A stretch of 64,000 bases of DNA. Origin: Curvibacter cyanobacteriorum (GTDB lineage: Bacteria; Pseudomonadota; Gammaproteobacteria; Burkholderiales; Burkholderiaceae_C). The stretch lies in contig NZ_JAQSIP010000002.1 of the NCBI RefSeq assembly GCF_028649475.1, positions 310,001 to 374,000 of the forward strand, in the 5' to 3' direction. This document shows, in pieces, positions 27,222-34,854 of this stretch; the stretch's first letter is position 1; each line of letters begins with the position of its first letter. The notes under the pieces were generated by a model. The model was not told where the DNA came from. It saw only the letters and a program-made list of their open reading frames with translations, and did no database searches. Position numbers and translations under genes: made by a program.

Positions 27222-28010
27222 TCAGAGCGCATTGCCAATCTCGTTTGCTTCGCGCTGCTTGCGCGATTGACGGATCGCATCAAGTGGGATGGCTTGGCCC
27301 GGCCCATGCTTTTTTGGTGCGTGGCTGAACTCAATCAACATCTGGCCTTGACGTTCGGCGGCGTACCGCCAGCACAACTCCCGAACCCCCTCGCGCATCG
27401 CCTTGTCGGCCAGGTCTGGGTCAAACAGCTTGGAAGTCACGCCACCGACTTCGGCTTGGCCATTCGTGTAAGCACCATGCTTCACAAGCCAGATGCTCAA
27501 CATGCGCGACGCGTTCTTCAGTTGCGGCAGGCCATGGCGCCGCCAAATCTGACCGGCGGTCTCGCCATGACGGAGGCTGGTTTGCTTCTTGGACAGTTCC
27601 GCCTGGATCAGCTCAGGGATCATTGCTGCCAGCTCCTTGTGAACGACAGCTTTGACGATGCCGCCGACCTGGGATGCGACCGCCGGAGGCAGTGTCAAAA
27701 ATTGATCTTGCTTCGCTTTTGTCTCGAGTTCATGCCAGCGCCGGATCACCTTGTTGCGGGCGACGATGCTGTAGCCAGTCAAAAGCGTGTCCGTCAACTC
27801 ACGGTTCAGGTGGAAGCAGGTGGTGTAACCGCGTGCATCCTTGTCTTCTTGGGGGTGGTCCAAAACTGGACCATCTTTTCCGAGCTCATCCAGCATGTTG
27901 CGAATGTCCCGCAGCACATGCTTGTGCTCCTTACCAGTCAGCTCCGCGATCTCGCGGCTGGTCATGGTTGCGATCAACGCTGGGCCGGTGATGGTGATCG
28001 GGGTGCTCAT
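27222..28010 (-). CDS. Rha family phage regulatory protein
   Basis: A 262-residue protein with the Rha N-terminal domain: MTSREIAELTGKEHKHVLRD near residues 16-35, then DILNML-type spacing, a CFHLNRELTDTLLTGY element and VIRRWHELE. Rha proteins interfere with or tune phage development in a host-factor-dependent way. The C-terminal 150 residues are a separate basic domain containing a second helical DNA-binding-like region (HGETAGQIWRRHGLP). It overlaps the upstream gene by four bases (ATGA). Confidence 0.85.
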   Translation of the reverse strand: MSTPITITGPALIATMTSREIAELTGKEHKHVLRDIRNMLDELGKDGPVLDHPQEDKDARGYTTCFHLNRELTDTLLTGYSIVARNKVIRRWHELETKAKQDQFLTLPPAVASQVGGIVKAVVHKELAAMIPELIQAELSKKQTSLRHGETAGQIWRRHGLPQLKNASRMLSIWLVKHGAYTNGQAEVGGVTSKLFDPDLADKAMREGVRELCWRYAAERQGQMLIEFSHAPKKHGPGQAIPLDAIRQSRKQREANEIGNAL

Positions 28011-28270
28011 GCCTTGACCTCCTGAAACACGGGTTTGCCGGCCACTTCAAGGAAGAATTGCGCGCTGCCGAAAAGGAACTCCGGCAGGTTGCCATCGGTT
28101 TCCATCGAATGGGCGATGGCGCCTTCAGCGAAGAGGGCGGCCGCTTCCGCCTGACTCAGACCTTCGCCGGTCTTGAACCAGGCCTCTTTCGCCATTTCGA
28201 ATCCGGCACTTGCGATGTCGGATTCGGTGTCTATGAACACGCTGGGTTGGAGGGTCAATCTCTTGCTCAT
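28007..28270 (-). CDS. Small acidic phage protein between Arc-like and Rha genes
   Basis: An 87-residue acidic protein with a central helix (LSQAEAAALFAEGAIAHSME). ATGA overlaps link it both to the Arc-like gene upstream and to Rha downstream, so the three are one translational unit. No family is recognised. A partner or modulator of one of the two regulators would be consistent. Confidence 0.55.
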   Translation of the reverse strand: MSKRLTLQPSVFIDTESDIASAGFEMAKEAWFKTGEGLSQAEAAALFAEGAIAHSMETDGNLPEFLFGSAQFFLEVAGKPVFQEVKA

Positions 28271-28458
28271 TGCTGGCCTTTCTGGGGCTGGTTGGAAAGC
28301 TGTTGAGTTCGGCTCTGTTCGAGGCGGAAGACGATCTCGCCATTGAGGCTTCGCTGGTTCTGTGATGCGGATTGCATCAAGTGCGCCTTCAATGGCTGGG
28401 GCAAGCGCAGCGGGTATGCCGCCGTCTGGCTTCTATCTGGGTTTGCTTTGTGCTGCAT
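28267..28458 (-). CDS. Arc-like ribbon-helix-helix DNA-binding protein
   Basis: A 63-residue protein started at the ATG at 28458 behind AAAGGA. The strand AAYPLRLPQPLKAHL, then ASQNQRSLNGEIVFRLEQS, matches the Arc/Mnt repressor family: a beta strand that inserts in the DNA major groove, then two helices with the characteristic N-E-I-V turn. It is the first gene of the leftward operon and faces a second Arc-like gene across three operator-like repeats. Confidence 0.8.
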   Translation of the reverse strand: MQHKANPDRSQTAAYPLRLPQPLKAHLMQSASQNQRSLNGEIVFRLEQSRTQQLSNQPQKGQQ

Positions 28459-28471
28459 TGATCTTTCCTTT

Positions 28472-28529
28472 ATGCCAACTCGGCATGATCGAAATTTAAT
28501 GCCAACTCGGAATGATGTCAACTAGGAAT
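28472..28529. promoter_or_regulatory. Three tandem operator-like repeats between divergent Arc-like genes
   Basis: Three 15-base units with consensus ATGYCAACTMGGMAT lie at 28472-28486, 28499-28513 and 28515-28529. The first is a perfect inverted repeat (ATGCC around AACTC to GGCAT). Starts are spaced 27 and 16 bases. A TATAAA box begins at the end of the third. The gap 28459-28565 contains nothing else. These are strong candidates for binding sites of one or both flanking ribbon-helix-helix proteins. Confidence 0.7.
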
Positions 28530-28565
28530 ATAAAAAATGTTCCAAGTCGCCAGTACCATCGGCCC

Positions 28566-29000
28566 ATGAGCAAGAAACCCTTTCCCAGCGAGATCCAAGA
28601 GCGGTTCATCGTTCGGTTGCCCGATGGGATGCGCGACCAGATCGCCTCAGAAGCTAAGAGCAATCAGCGCAGCATGAACGCGGAGATCGTTCACCGCTTG
28701 CAGCAGACCTTCCAGCCTGGCGGCTCTGTCCAACTTGGCGATACCTTTGAGGTTGAGCTGGCAGAGATGGTTGAGGAAGTGGTGAAGGCCTTGGGCCACA
28801 AGGTTGGTACGGCCCGGTATGAGTTCGCCTTCAATGAGTTGATTGCGTACGCGAGGCAGAGCGCAAGCCGGGAGGCAAAGAGAGCAATGGATGGCATTGC
28901 CTGGCTAGCAAAACTCCAGCGCGAAAACCCTGAGGCGCTTGCCAATATCAGCGAGACCACCGCCACCTACCGCGCCACCGAAGGCAACCCGAAGCCCTGA
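28566..29000 (+). CDS. Arc-like regulator with C-terminal extension
   Basis: A 144-residue protein starting at the ATG at 28566. Residues 7-45 hold the ribbon-helix-helix (ERFIVRLPDGMRDQIASEA, SNQRSMNAEIVHRL). It differs from the divergent short Arc-like protein by a further 95 residues forming helices (MVEEVVKALGHK), which may give tetramers or bind a partner. The facing arrangement with shared operators suggests a switch that chooses between leftward and rightward transcription. Confidence 0.75.
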   Translation: MSKKPFPSEIQERFIVRLPDGMRDQIASEAKSNQRSMNAEIVHRLQQTFQPGGSVQLGDTFEVELAEMVEEVVKALGHKVGTARYEFAFNELIAYARQSASREAKRAMDGIAWLAKLQRENPEALANISETTATYRATEGNPKP

Positions 29001-29048
29001 CCCCCGTTTCGGATTCCCTGGTGGCCTGGATCGGCCGACCATCATCAG

Positions 29049-29201
29049 ATGGCAATCCGACAATCCCCACCACTGAACTCACAAGGCCGGCCGCCCAAGC
29101 CCAGGGAACTGCGCCGCCAACAACTGCGCGAGCTGGAGCAATACCAACGCCGGCGCGAGTACCCACAGCCCGAGGTGGCCCCCTGGAAGCCCTTGGGATG
29201 A
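29049..29201 (+). CDS. Short basic phage protein
   Basis: A 50-residue frame encoding a Pro-rich and strongly basic, helical peptide (PKPRELRRQQLRELEQYQ). It lies in the gap before the PLxRFG-type remnant in a different reading frame. No good ribosome site is visible. It is either a genuine small gene or a leftover of a larger one; the composition is protein-like. Confidence 0.4.
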   Translation: MAIRQSPPLNSQGRPPKPRELRRQQLRELEQYQRRREYPQPEVAPWKPLG

Positions 29202-29298
29202 AGACCAAGCCGCAGGCCAAGCCATCACCGGCGACATTGGCAACGCTGCCCTCACCATCGCCCCCAAGGCTGCAAGCAACCTGGCTAAGGGTGTCGAC

Positions 29299-29718
29299 AT
29301 GCTCAACGCTGGGGCCTACCGCGATGCGAAGGGCTACAACGTCATCCAGACCACTCCCGGCGAGGCCTTTTCCAAGGCACTGGGCTTTCAGCCCGGCAGC
29401 GTTGCCAAGATCCAAGAGGCCAATGCGATCCACCAGCGCGAGAAGAACTTCTACGCGATCAACGCCGCTGAGATCCGGGCCAAGTGGGCGCGCGGGATCT
29501 TCGAGAAAGACCCGGACATGGTTGCCGAGGCCCGCGATGCTCTGGCCGACTGGAACGAGAAGAACCCGGATCAGCGGATCTCGCCCAACATGCCGGCCAT
29601 CATGAAGAAGGTCCGAGAGATGGGCAAATCCAAGGATCAGCGCATCGCAGACACCGCCCCGAAGGCCATGCGCGCCGAGATGCGCCGCGAAAACGCCCAG
29701 GTGCGCGAGGGGATGTAA
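29299..29718 (+). CDS. C-terminal remnant of a large PLxRFG-type virion protein
   Basis: The 139 residues from the first ATG contain VDMLNAGAYRDAKGYNV-type start, GFQPGSVAKIQEAN, RAKWARGIFEKDP and WNEKNPDQRI. This is the typical C-terminal end of the very large PLxRFG-domain proteins of podoviruses. The matching sequence begins about 26 codons earlier (ALTIAPKAASNLAKG from near 29251), where no start codon exists in frame, so the gene is a truncated relic or a short derivative. It may still be translated from 29299. Confidence 0.6.
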   Translation: MLNAGAYRDAKGYNVIQTTPGEAFSKALGFQPGSVAKIQEANAIHQREKNFYAINAAEIRAKWARGIFEKDPDMVAEARDALADWNEKNPDQRISPNMPAIMKKVREMGKSKDQRIADTAPKAMRAEMRRENAQVREGM

Positions 29719-29830
29719 GGGCAGGGCGGGCGGCCGGGAAACGGCTGTCCCCCCTGTTGGGTTTCTGGATCTTGGGGCGCGCGGGAACACTGCACTCATT
29801 TGCGGCTTGACCGCATTGCAGGAGCCCAGC

Positions 29831-30244
29831 ATGAGCAACCATCGAACTCCCCAGAACCAGTTCGTCTACCCATTAGCTGACAACGACGGGCGAAGCATCA
29901 TCACATCCGAGGCGATTCGGTCTGTCATTGAAGTTCCGATTCTGGCTGGCAATAGCGTCACGTCGAACCTGGACCTCGGCAACAACTCGCTGATCGGCAT
30001 CGCAATGCCGGCCGCTTGGACCGCTGCAGCCCTGACCATTGAGGTGTCCGAGGATGGCTCCACATGGCGCACCGCATACGACTCCAGCGGCGTGGCCACC
30101 GGGGTCATTTCTTCGCCGGTAGCTGGTGCTGCGTATGCAGTCGATGTGCAAGCGCTGTTGCCCTGGAGGTATGTGCGATTCCGGTCGAGCACCACCCAAG
30201 CTGCCCAGCGCCTGCTCGAAATCGTCACCCGGGCACTGGCATGA
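29831..30244 (+). CDS. Phage hypothetical protein, fibre-associated
   Basis: A 137-residue protein from the ATG at 29831, with GGAG seven bases upstream. It is beta-rich (VEVPILAGNSVTSNLDLG-like strands, LTIEVSEDGSTWRTAY). That pattern of sandwich strands with a W near the end resembles small fibre-proximal proteins. It overlaps the fibre candidate downstream by four bases. Confidence 0.6.
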   Translation: MSNHRTPQNQFVYPLADNDGRSIITSEAIRSVIEVPILAGNSVTSNLDLGNNSLIGIAMPAAWTAAALTIEVSEDGSTWRTAYDSSGVATGVISSPVAGAAYAVDVQALLPWRYVRFRSSTTQAAQRLLEIVTRALA

Positions 30245-31599
30245 CGCTGCTGCTACGACAACAACGCAATGATCGGCGCGCCGGGTACGCGCTGCTGCGA
30301 CGTCTCGGGGACCGAGCGGTGGCCCTGCTGCCTGGTGTTGCCAACCCTGATGGCTCGCACTGGATCACCAATGCCAGCCTGACGCCTACCGCTGGGACTC
30401 TGGGGCCGGACGGTGTGAGACGACCGGGCGCTCTTTGGTTCAACACGGCTCAAGACAGCGCGAACACTATCGCTACAGCGGTGGACAGCCCTGTCGGGTT
30501 CTTAAGCGATGGCCTTGGAACAGTCGAAGCCCCTGGCAAGAATGCGACCCAGGCCACCGGCGCCAACAAACCGGTGTTGCGCCGGGGTGTGTTGAACACC
30601 CTACTGAGTAACGGAGTTCTAAATAGCGCGTCGTGGAACTCAAATAACAACGTGACCGTCACGAACAACTATGCAACCGCGCCGGATGGCACAACCACGG
30701 CTGCGCGGGTCCAGGTGAATGCGGCTAACGGAGCCCTGATACAAGGGTTGTCCATCTCTGCAAATACCCAATTCACACAAATGGTGTGGGTAAAAAGTAA
30801 TACGGGAAGCAGCCAAACTTACCAGTTTTGGAACGGTTCCGCGAGTATCCAAGGTACGGCCACAACTGATTGGCGTCCCGTGACCCCAGGTGCGTCTAGT
30901 TTCGCAACTGGTACGCGTTTTGACTTCGGTAGTCCTACTAGTGGTGCGGACCTACTCGTCTGGCGACCTGGTGCGTTTGTCGGCGTGTTTACACCGGACG
31001 AAATTCGAGCCCAAGGTGGTATCCCTCTGACCACGACCGTGGCGGCTAGCTCGGCGCTGGGAAACTACGCGCTTGAGTTTGACGGTAATAGAGTTCTGCT
31101 CGCAGCGGCTCCGTTCCAGCCTTCGGAAGATCACATACTGATTGCGTCGGCTATCAATAGGGTTAGCGATACTGCATCCAAGAGTGTGCTTTGCATTGGT
31201 AACGCAGGTCAGGGCTTTGTGGAAGTCAGCTTCTCCCCCTCCGGGTCTATTCCACGGGCTATATGGAAAGATGACGCGGGTGCGCAAGTAACCATCGTGA
31301 ATGACACACCCGTACTAAACGCCCCCGTCGTTATTACAGGTCGCAAAGTTGGTAATACCCGCTCCTTGAGGATCAACGGGATTACGAAGGGTACAGACAC
31401 AACCGTGTTGGGGGCATCTGTTGCAAACACGATGTCCGTTGGTGCGCGATTTACGATCAATGCGTCGGGGAGCAGCCTCTTTGGTTTGTTTTTCGATGGG
31501 ATTGTTATTCGTGGAACACTCACCGACGCCGAGCTGCTGATGCTAGAGCGCTTCGTTGCGGCACAGACCGGCCCCGTCCCCAACAGCGTGAGGTTCTGA
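30241..31599 (+). CDS. Second tail fibre candidate with LamG-like domain
   Basis: A 452-residue protein from the ATG at 30241, coupled to the upstream gene by an ATGA overlap. Residues about 130-240 contain a carbohydrate-binding-like sandwich (FTQMVWVKSNTGSS, YQFWNGSA). Residues about 270-450 form a LamG-like fold ending LTDAELLMLERFVAAQTG, a frequent finish of such fibres. Its codon use is visibly more A/T-rich than the neighbouring head genes, as expected for an exchanged host-range module. Confidence 0.7.
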   Translation: MTLLLRQQRNDRRAGYALLRRLGDRAVALLPGVANPDGSHWITNASLTPTAGTLGPDGVRRPGALWFNTAQDSANTIATAVDSPVGFLSDGLGTVEAPGKNATQATGANKPVLRRGVLNTLLSNGVLNSASWNSNNNVTVTNNYATAPDGTTTAARVQVNAANGALIQGLSISANTQFTQMVWVKSNTGSSQTYQFWNGSASIQGTATTDWRPVTPGASSFATGTRFDFGSPTSGADLLVWRPGAFVGVFTPDEIRAQGGIPLTTTVAASSALGNYALEFDGNRVLLAAAPFQPSEDHILIASAINRVSDTASKSVLCIGNAGQGFVEVSFSPSGSIPRAIWKDDAGAQVTIVNDTPVLNAPVVITGRKVGNTRSLRINGITKGTDTTVLGASVANTMSVGARFTINASGSSLFGLFFDGIVIRGTLTDAELLMLERFVAAQTGPVPNSVRF

Positions 31600-31601
31600 C
31601 A

Positions 31602-31943
31602 ATGACCCCCTACACCGAGCAAATCCGCATGACCCTGCCGCTGGGCTTCGAGACCATTGCCGCAGCGATTGGTCGGGCTCTGGACCCCGATGTTGGCGGC
31701 GCCGAGTCTTTCCGCCGCCAAGTCACCGGCTACAACAAGGACGAAACGCCCATCTACGGCGACGTGCTCACCTGCTCCAGCCTCTGCACGCCTGAGTTCA
31801 AGCAGCAGGCCCTGGCGATGCAAGCGAAGCCGGAACTGCTGCACGCGGCCTGCGCCGCAGACTATGCTGCCCGCTGGCCAGACCTGACACCCCCAACCTT
31901 GGAGGACTGCCAGGCCTTTGCGGCCGCGGTGGCGATCGAATGA
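31602..31943 (+). CDS. Phage hypothetical protein after fibre gene
   Basis: A 113-residue protein with no recognised motif. It has a central Cys pair region (GDVLTCSSLC) and ends in a helical segment (LEDCQAFAAAVAIE). It starts two bases after the fibre gene and overlaps the next small gene by four bases, so it belongs to the tail/lysis transcript. A fibre assembly helper would fit its position. Confidence 0.5.
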   Translation: MTPYTEQIRMTLPLGFETIAAAIGRALDPDVGGAESFRRQVTGYNKDETPIYGDVLTCSSLCTPEFKQQALAMQAKPELLHAACAADYAARWPDLTPPTLEDCQAFAAAVAIE

Positions 31944-32116
31944 GTGCTTGGGTCTGGTTCATCGGCGGATGGGCCCTGCTACTGGTCCTGATGGCGTGGT
32001 GCTTCGTGCGCGCTGGGCGCCGCATTGAAGACGATGCTGGCGAGTTCGCTGAGGATCTGGCCGAGGCGATGATCGAGGACATTCAGGCCCGTCGCACTAT
32101 CAAACCGAAAGACTAA
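31940..32116 (+). CDS. Short single-TM phage protein, lysis region
   Basis: A 58-residue protein with an N-terminal hydrophobic helix (WVWFIGGWALLLVLMAWCFV) and an acidic, helical tail (DDAGEFAEDLAEAMIEDI). Its ATG overlaps the stop of the upstream gene (ATGA). It lies just before the holin and endolysin candidates, so it could be a holin partner or antiholin. Confidence 0.6.
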   Translation: MSAWVWFIGGWALLLVLMAWCFVRAGRRIEDDAGEFAEDLAEAMIEDIQARRTIKPKD

Positions 32117-32194
32117 CCCCCCCCTTCAGGTTTCGACTTTCCCGTCACCCCTCAGAAACTCGTGTGCAGCTTGAACACGCACCGAGATTCACTC

Positions 32195-32557
32195 ATGACG
32201 CACGAAACCACCGCTCAGGGCACCCAGGACAGCCCCCATGTCTGCCCGGTCTGCGAGGCCCCAGACCAGCAGGTCCAGGACCGCCTTGACGATGGTGACG
32301 CCCGCATGAGCAGGATCGAAGCCGCCCTGGCCGAAGTCGTGCAGTCGCTGGGGAAAAACACCGAGTTGACCCAGAAGAATGCCGATTCGACGCGCGACAT
32401 CGTGGAGTTCTTTGAGGCCTTCAAGAGCGCTTTCAAGGTGCTGGGTTGGATCGGAAAGCTCGCCATGCCCTTTACTGCAATTGCGAGCTGCTGCGCGGCC
32501 CTGTACTCCCTCTGGATCACATGGAAGACGGGCCACCCCCCGCTGCACAAGCCATGA
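32195..32557 (+). CDS. Holin candidate
   Basis: A 120-residue protein from the ATG at 32195. A CPVC pair near residue 18 and a helical, charged middle lead into one or two hydrophobic segments near the C-terminus (VLGWIGKLAMPFTAIA, then CCAALYSLWITW). It overlaps the endolysin start by four bases. Position and topology point to a holin or pinholin, but the ribosome site is weak and the family is not identified. Confidence 0.55.
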   Translation: MTHETTAQGTQDSPHVCPVCEAPDQQVQDRLDDGDARMSRIEAALAEVVQSLGKNTELTQKNADSTRDIVEFFEAFKSAFKVLGWIGKLAMPFTAIASCCAALYSLWITWKTGHPPLHKP

Positions 32558-33063
32558 ACGAGATCCTTCGCTCCCGCTTGGCCAAGGCGGCTGCCGGTGG
32601 GACGCTGGCCATCGTGGCCGTGCTGCAGTCGCATTTCGAGTCGAGCGACCGGCGCCCCCTGGTGCCCTACCTTGACCCAGCCAACATTTGGACCGTCTGC
32701 CATGGGGTGACCGGGCCAGAAGTGATCCCCGGCAAGACCTACACGACAGCCGAGTGTGAGGCCTTGGAGCGCAAGCACTTGGCTATCGCTGAGGCGGCGA
32801 CCAAGCGCCAGATCGTGGTCTACGACCGTCTGAACCCCTTCCAGCAGGCCGCCCTGGTGGACTTCACCTACAACGCCGGCGAGGGCAACCTGGCCAGCTC
32901 AACGATGCGCCGCCTGTTCAACAGCGGCCAGACCGATGCGGGCTGCCGCGAGCTCATCAAGTGGGTGAAGAGCCGCGTCAATGGCGTGCTGATCACGCTG
33001 GATGGCCTGGTGGATCGCCGCTCGGTCGAGATGGAGCTTTGCCTTACCTGGGGGCGCAAATGA
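32554..33063 (+). CDS. Endolysin, GH24 lysozyme with SAR-type N-terminus
   Basis: A 169-residue protein. Residues 10-25 form a weakly hydrophobic, Gly/Ala-rich segment (AKAAAGGTLAIVAVLQ) typical of signal-anchor-release endolysins that are exported and activated later. The catalytic triad is present as E29, D41 and T47, with the D-to-T spacing of six seen in T4 lysozyme. NPFQQAALVDFTYNAGEG is the classical conserved block. It cuts the glycan backbone of peptidoglycan. It overlaps both the holin candidate and Rz by four bases. Confidence 0.88.
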   Translation: MNEILRSRLAKAAAGGTLAIVAVLQSHFESSDRRPLVPYLDPANIWTVCHGVTGPEVIPGKTYTTAECEALERKHLAIAEAATKRQIVVYDRLNPFQQAALVDFTYNAGEGNLASSTMRRLFNSGQTDAGCRELIKWVKSRVNGVLITLDGLVDRRSVEMELCLTWGRK

Positions 33064-33521
33064 GCACCAACCTGATCGCTTTCATCGTCGGCGCCGTACT
33101 GGCCGGCCTGGGGTCTTGGACCTTCCAAGACACCCGCCGCGCCGCCGAGGTGTCGGAGATCCGGCTGGCCCAAGCCACTGCCGAGGCCGACGCAAGGGAA
33201 AAGGCCCTGGCCGAAGAGCGCGCAATCACCACCCGCTACGAAGGAGCCCTCAATGCTGCCCGAACCCGTGAAGCGGCCCTGCGCCGTGATGTTGACAGTG
33301 CTCGCGCTGAGTCTGACCGGCTGCGCGACCAGAACGCCGACGCCGCTCGCCGCCTCGCCAGCGCTCCCGCCGGTGCCGTCCTTGAGTACGCCCTTGCCGT
33401 CAACCAGCTATTCGACCAGTGCCAGCGGGAATATCAGGGACTGGCAGCAAAAGCTGACGGCCACGCAAGTGATGTCCTCACCCTGATCGAGGCCTGGCCC
33501 AAGCTCCCCTCAAACAAGTAG
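33060..33521 (+). CDS. Rz-like inner-membrane spanin subunit
   Basis: A 153-residue protein with one N-terminal membrane helix (LIAFIVGAVLAGLGSW) and then a long periplasmic coiled coil (EADAREKALAEERAITT onwards). This is the layout of an i-spanin, which joins inner and outer membranes in the last lysis step. It follows the endolysin with an ATGA overlap, and its o-spanin partner is encoded inside it. Confidence 0.82.
   Translation: MSTNLIAFIVGAVLAGLGSWTFQDTRRAAEVSEIRLAQATAEADAREKALAEERAITTRYEGALNAARTREAALRRDVDSARAESDRLRDQNADAARRLASAPAGAVLEYALAVNQLFDQCQREYQGLAAKADGHASDVLTLIEAWPKLPSNK
33253..33486 (+). CDS. Rz1-like outer-membrane spanin lipoprotein nested in Rz
   Basis: A 77-residue frame fully inside the Rz gene in another reading frame. 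It has a strong AAGGAG six bases before the ATG. A hydrophobic signal ends in LSLTGC, a lipobox, and the mature part is Pro/Ser-rich (PALPPVPSLSTPLPS), as in Rz1 proteins. Nested Rz/Rz1 pairs are well known in lambdoid phages; this arrangement completes the lysis cassette. Confidence 0.82.
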   Translation: MLPEPVKRPCAVMLTVLALSLTGCATRTPTPLAASPALPPVPSLSTPLPSTSYSTSASGNIRDWQQKLTATQVMSSP

Positions 33522-33594
33522 CGCTCCACCGAATTGCCCGCGATGGCCAGGGCTTCCCGCTGTGAGCCGCAGCAAACAACCCAAGGAGTTCTCC

Positions 33595-33876
33595 ATGATG
33601 CGTTCCTCGTTCCGTTCCATGTTCTCTCTGGTGCTGGCGGCCGCCGCGGCCTTCGCTTGCGCCGTTGTCGACGCCTCCGGCCGGGCTGTCGCCGCGATCA
33701 GCACCCTGGTGGCCGGCGCTGTGGCGGTCTTCCACCAGCCGAGCTTCGACTTCATCCAGCGCTTGGGCCGACCGCCGGCCAAGTTGACGGGTGATCGAGA
33801 GCGGATCGTGGGAATGGCCCGCCGGGTTGAAGGGCGCCGCATGTTCAGCACTTGGCGATTGTGCCCCTCGATCTGA
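33595..33876 (+). CDS. Small hydrophobic phage protein after spanins
   Basis: A 93-residue protein from the ATG at 33595, with AAGGAG six bases upstream. Two short Ala/Val-rich hydrophobic stretches (SLVLAAAAAFACAVV and AAISTLVAGAVAVF) are followed by a basic tail. It ends before a terminator-like hairpin, closing the rightward late operon. Function is unknown; an envelope role is plausible. Confidence 0.55.
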   Translation: MMRSSFRSMFSLVLAAAAAFACAVVDASGRAVAAISTLVAGAVAVFHQPSFDFIQRLGRPPAKLTGDRERIVGMARRVEGRRMFSTWRLCPSI

Positions 33877-33904
33877 GGCTTGATCTTCCACCTCCCAATC
33901 CCTG

Positions 33905-33933
33905 AAAGGGCTCGCAGCGCGCGGGCCCTTTTT
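33905..33933 (+). terminator. Terminator at the end of the late operon
   Basis: AAGGGC (33906-33911) pairs with GCCCTT (33925-33930) and is followed by a short T run. It separates the rightward late genes from the convergent leftward pair. Confidence 0.65.
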
Positions 33934-33943
33934 CGTTTGAGGC

Positions 33944-34324
33944 TCAGTCCTCGTCGTCATACTCCGGGCTGAATGCATCGTTGGGCCTGACTTGGATCTT
34001 GGAGAGCAACGCCAGGGCGACGGACTCATCCCACACGCACAGCCAAGTCTGAGCCCACTTTGTGGCGCGGCCCTTTGTGGTCCTTGATGTGATCTCAACC
34101 CCCGAGAGCTGCATGGCCTCACCGCGGATCTGCTTGACGGACGCATACTCCAGCGGCTGTGTAAGGTCCCGGCCATCCGGGCCCAGCAGACGGGCGCGGC
34201 GCCTGGTCTCTCCTACGTCAGCGGGAACGAGCTGGAGATCCCCGCGCAGCGCATGGCGAAGGGTCGGATCAGCGCCTGGGATTCGGTGGCCGCCGGAGCG
34301 AAGGCGGTAGACGATGATTTGCAT
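33944..34324 (-). CDS. Phage hypothetical protein at right end
   Basis: A 126-residue protein on the minus strand, convergent with the late operon. It starts MQIIVYRLRSGG, has a basic stretch (GETRRRARLLGPDG) and ends with an acidic tail (PEYDDED). No family is assigned. It follows a 37-codon frame with a two-base gap, implying a short leftward operon at the phage edge, the place where lysogenic conversion genes often sit. Confidence 0.5.
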   Translation of the reverse strand: MQIIVYRLRSGGHRIPGADPTLRHALRGDLQLVPADVGETRRRARLLGPDGRDLTQPLEYASVKQIRGEAMQLSGVEITSRTTKGRATKWAQTWLCVWDESVALALLSKIQVRPNDAFSPEYDDED

Positions 34325-34326
34325 CC

Positions 34327-34440
34327 TCAGCCCTTGCTGCAGCCCTCAACCGCGGCCCGAGGAGCAAAGGAGGCGCAGCCGTTGGCCGCATTGTTGTCCG
34401 CGCCGGTGTGAGCGGCGTAGATTCTGAATCCCGGTTCCAT
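34327..34440 (-). CDS. Possible 37-residue microprotein
   Basis: A short frame starting at the ATG at 34440, with GAGGG nine bases upstream, and ending two bases before the next minus-strand ATG. It encodes a Gly/Ala/Asn-rich peptide with two Cys residues. The spacing and site suggest translation, but the length leaves doubt. Confidence 0.35.
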   Translation of the reverse strand: MEPGFRIYAAHTGADNNAANGCASFAPRAAVEGCSKG

Positions 34441-34854
34441 TTTCTCAGTCCCTCAAAAATCGGCGTAGGTTTTGGCGCAGTTTTGTAAAAACCAGCCCAA
34501 TTCTCCGAGGGGGACATTGCAATCGAGGATCACAATGTTCATCCCCTGATTGTGCCTTGCCTGCGCTGCCCCCATCGCCATCCGGGCCAGCCTGGCGTGG
34601 CCTAGTTGGCGCTCCGGTGCGGGGAGGGGCGGCCCAAGCGTCTGAACAGACGGTCAAAGTCGGATTCCGATCGGTCTGGCAACAGTTCAGTGCCGGATTG
34701 AAGCCTTGGCAGACCGAGCGCCCGCTCAAGGGCAGCGTCCCCTGCCGCTGAGCGCCCGCCGGGCGTCCATCGAACGACATGGAGCCTCTGTCGAGCGCTT
34801 GCTGAGCGCCCTCAGGGCCCGGACGCCAGGGCCTGGGGCCCTGTGACGGCAGGT
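34441..34854. other. Non-coding stretch, probable phage-chromosome junction
   Basis: About 410 bases without a supportable gene. Its first 60 bases are A/T-rich and contain an imperfect palindrome, GGTTTT (34468-34473) with AAAACC (34488-34493). This may be the promoter or operator of the short leftward phage genes. The rest is G/C-rich like the chromosome. No tRNA and no attachment repeat can be proven because the left phage end is outside the window. Confidence 0.4.

Noticed and set aside
1-34440. Diversity-generating retroelement, as in related podoviruses with variable fibres
   Set aside because: No reverse transcriptase frame and no template/variable repeat pair were seen near either fibre gene.
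1-34854. Integrase and attachment sites
   Set aside because: No tyrosine or serine recombinase frame in the window and no repeat that could be matched to a left end; the left end is outside.
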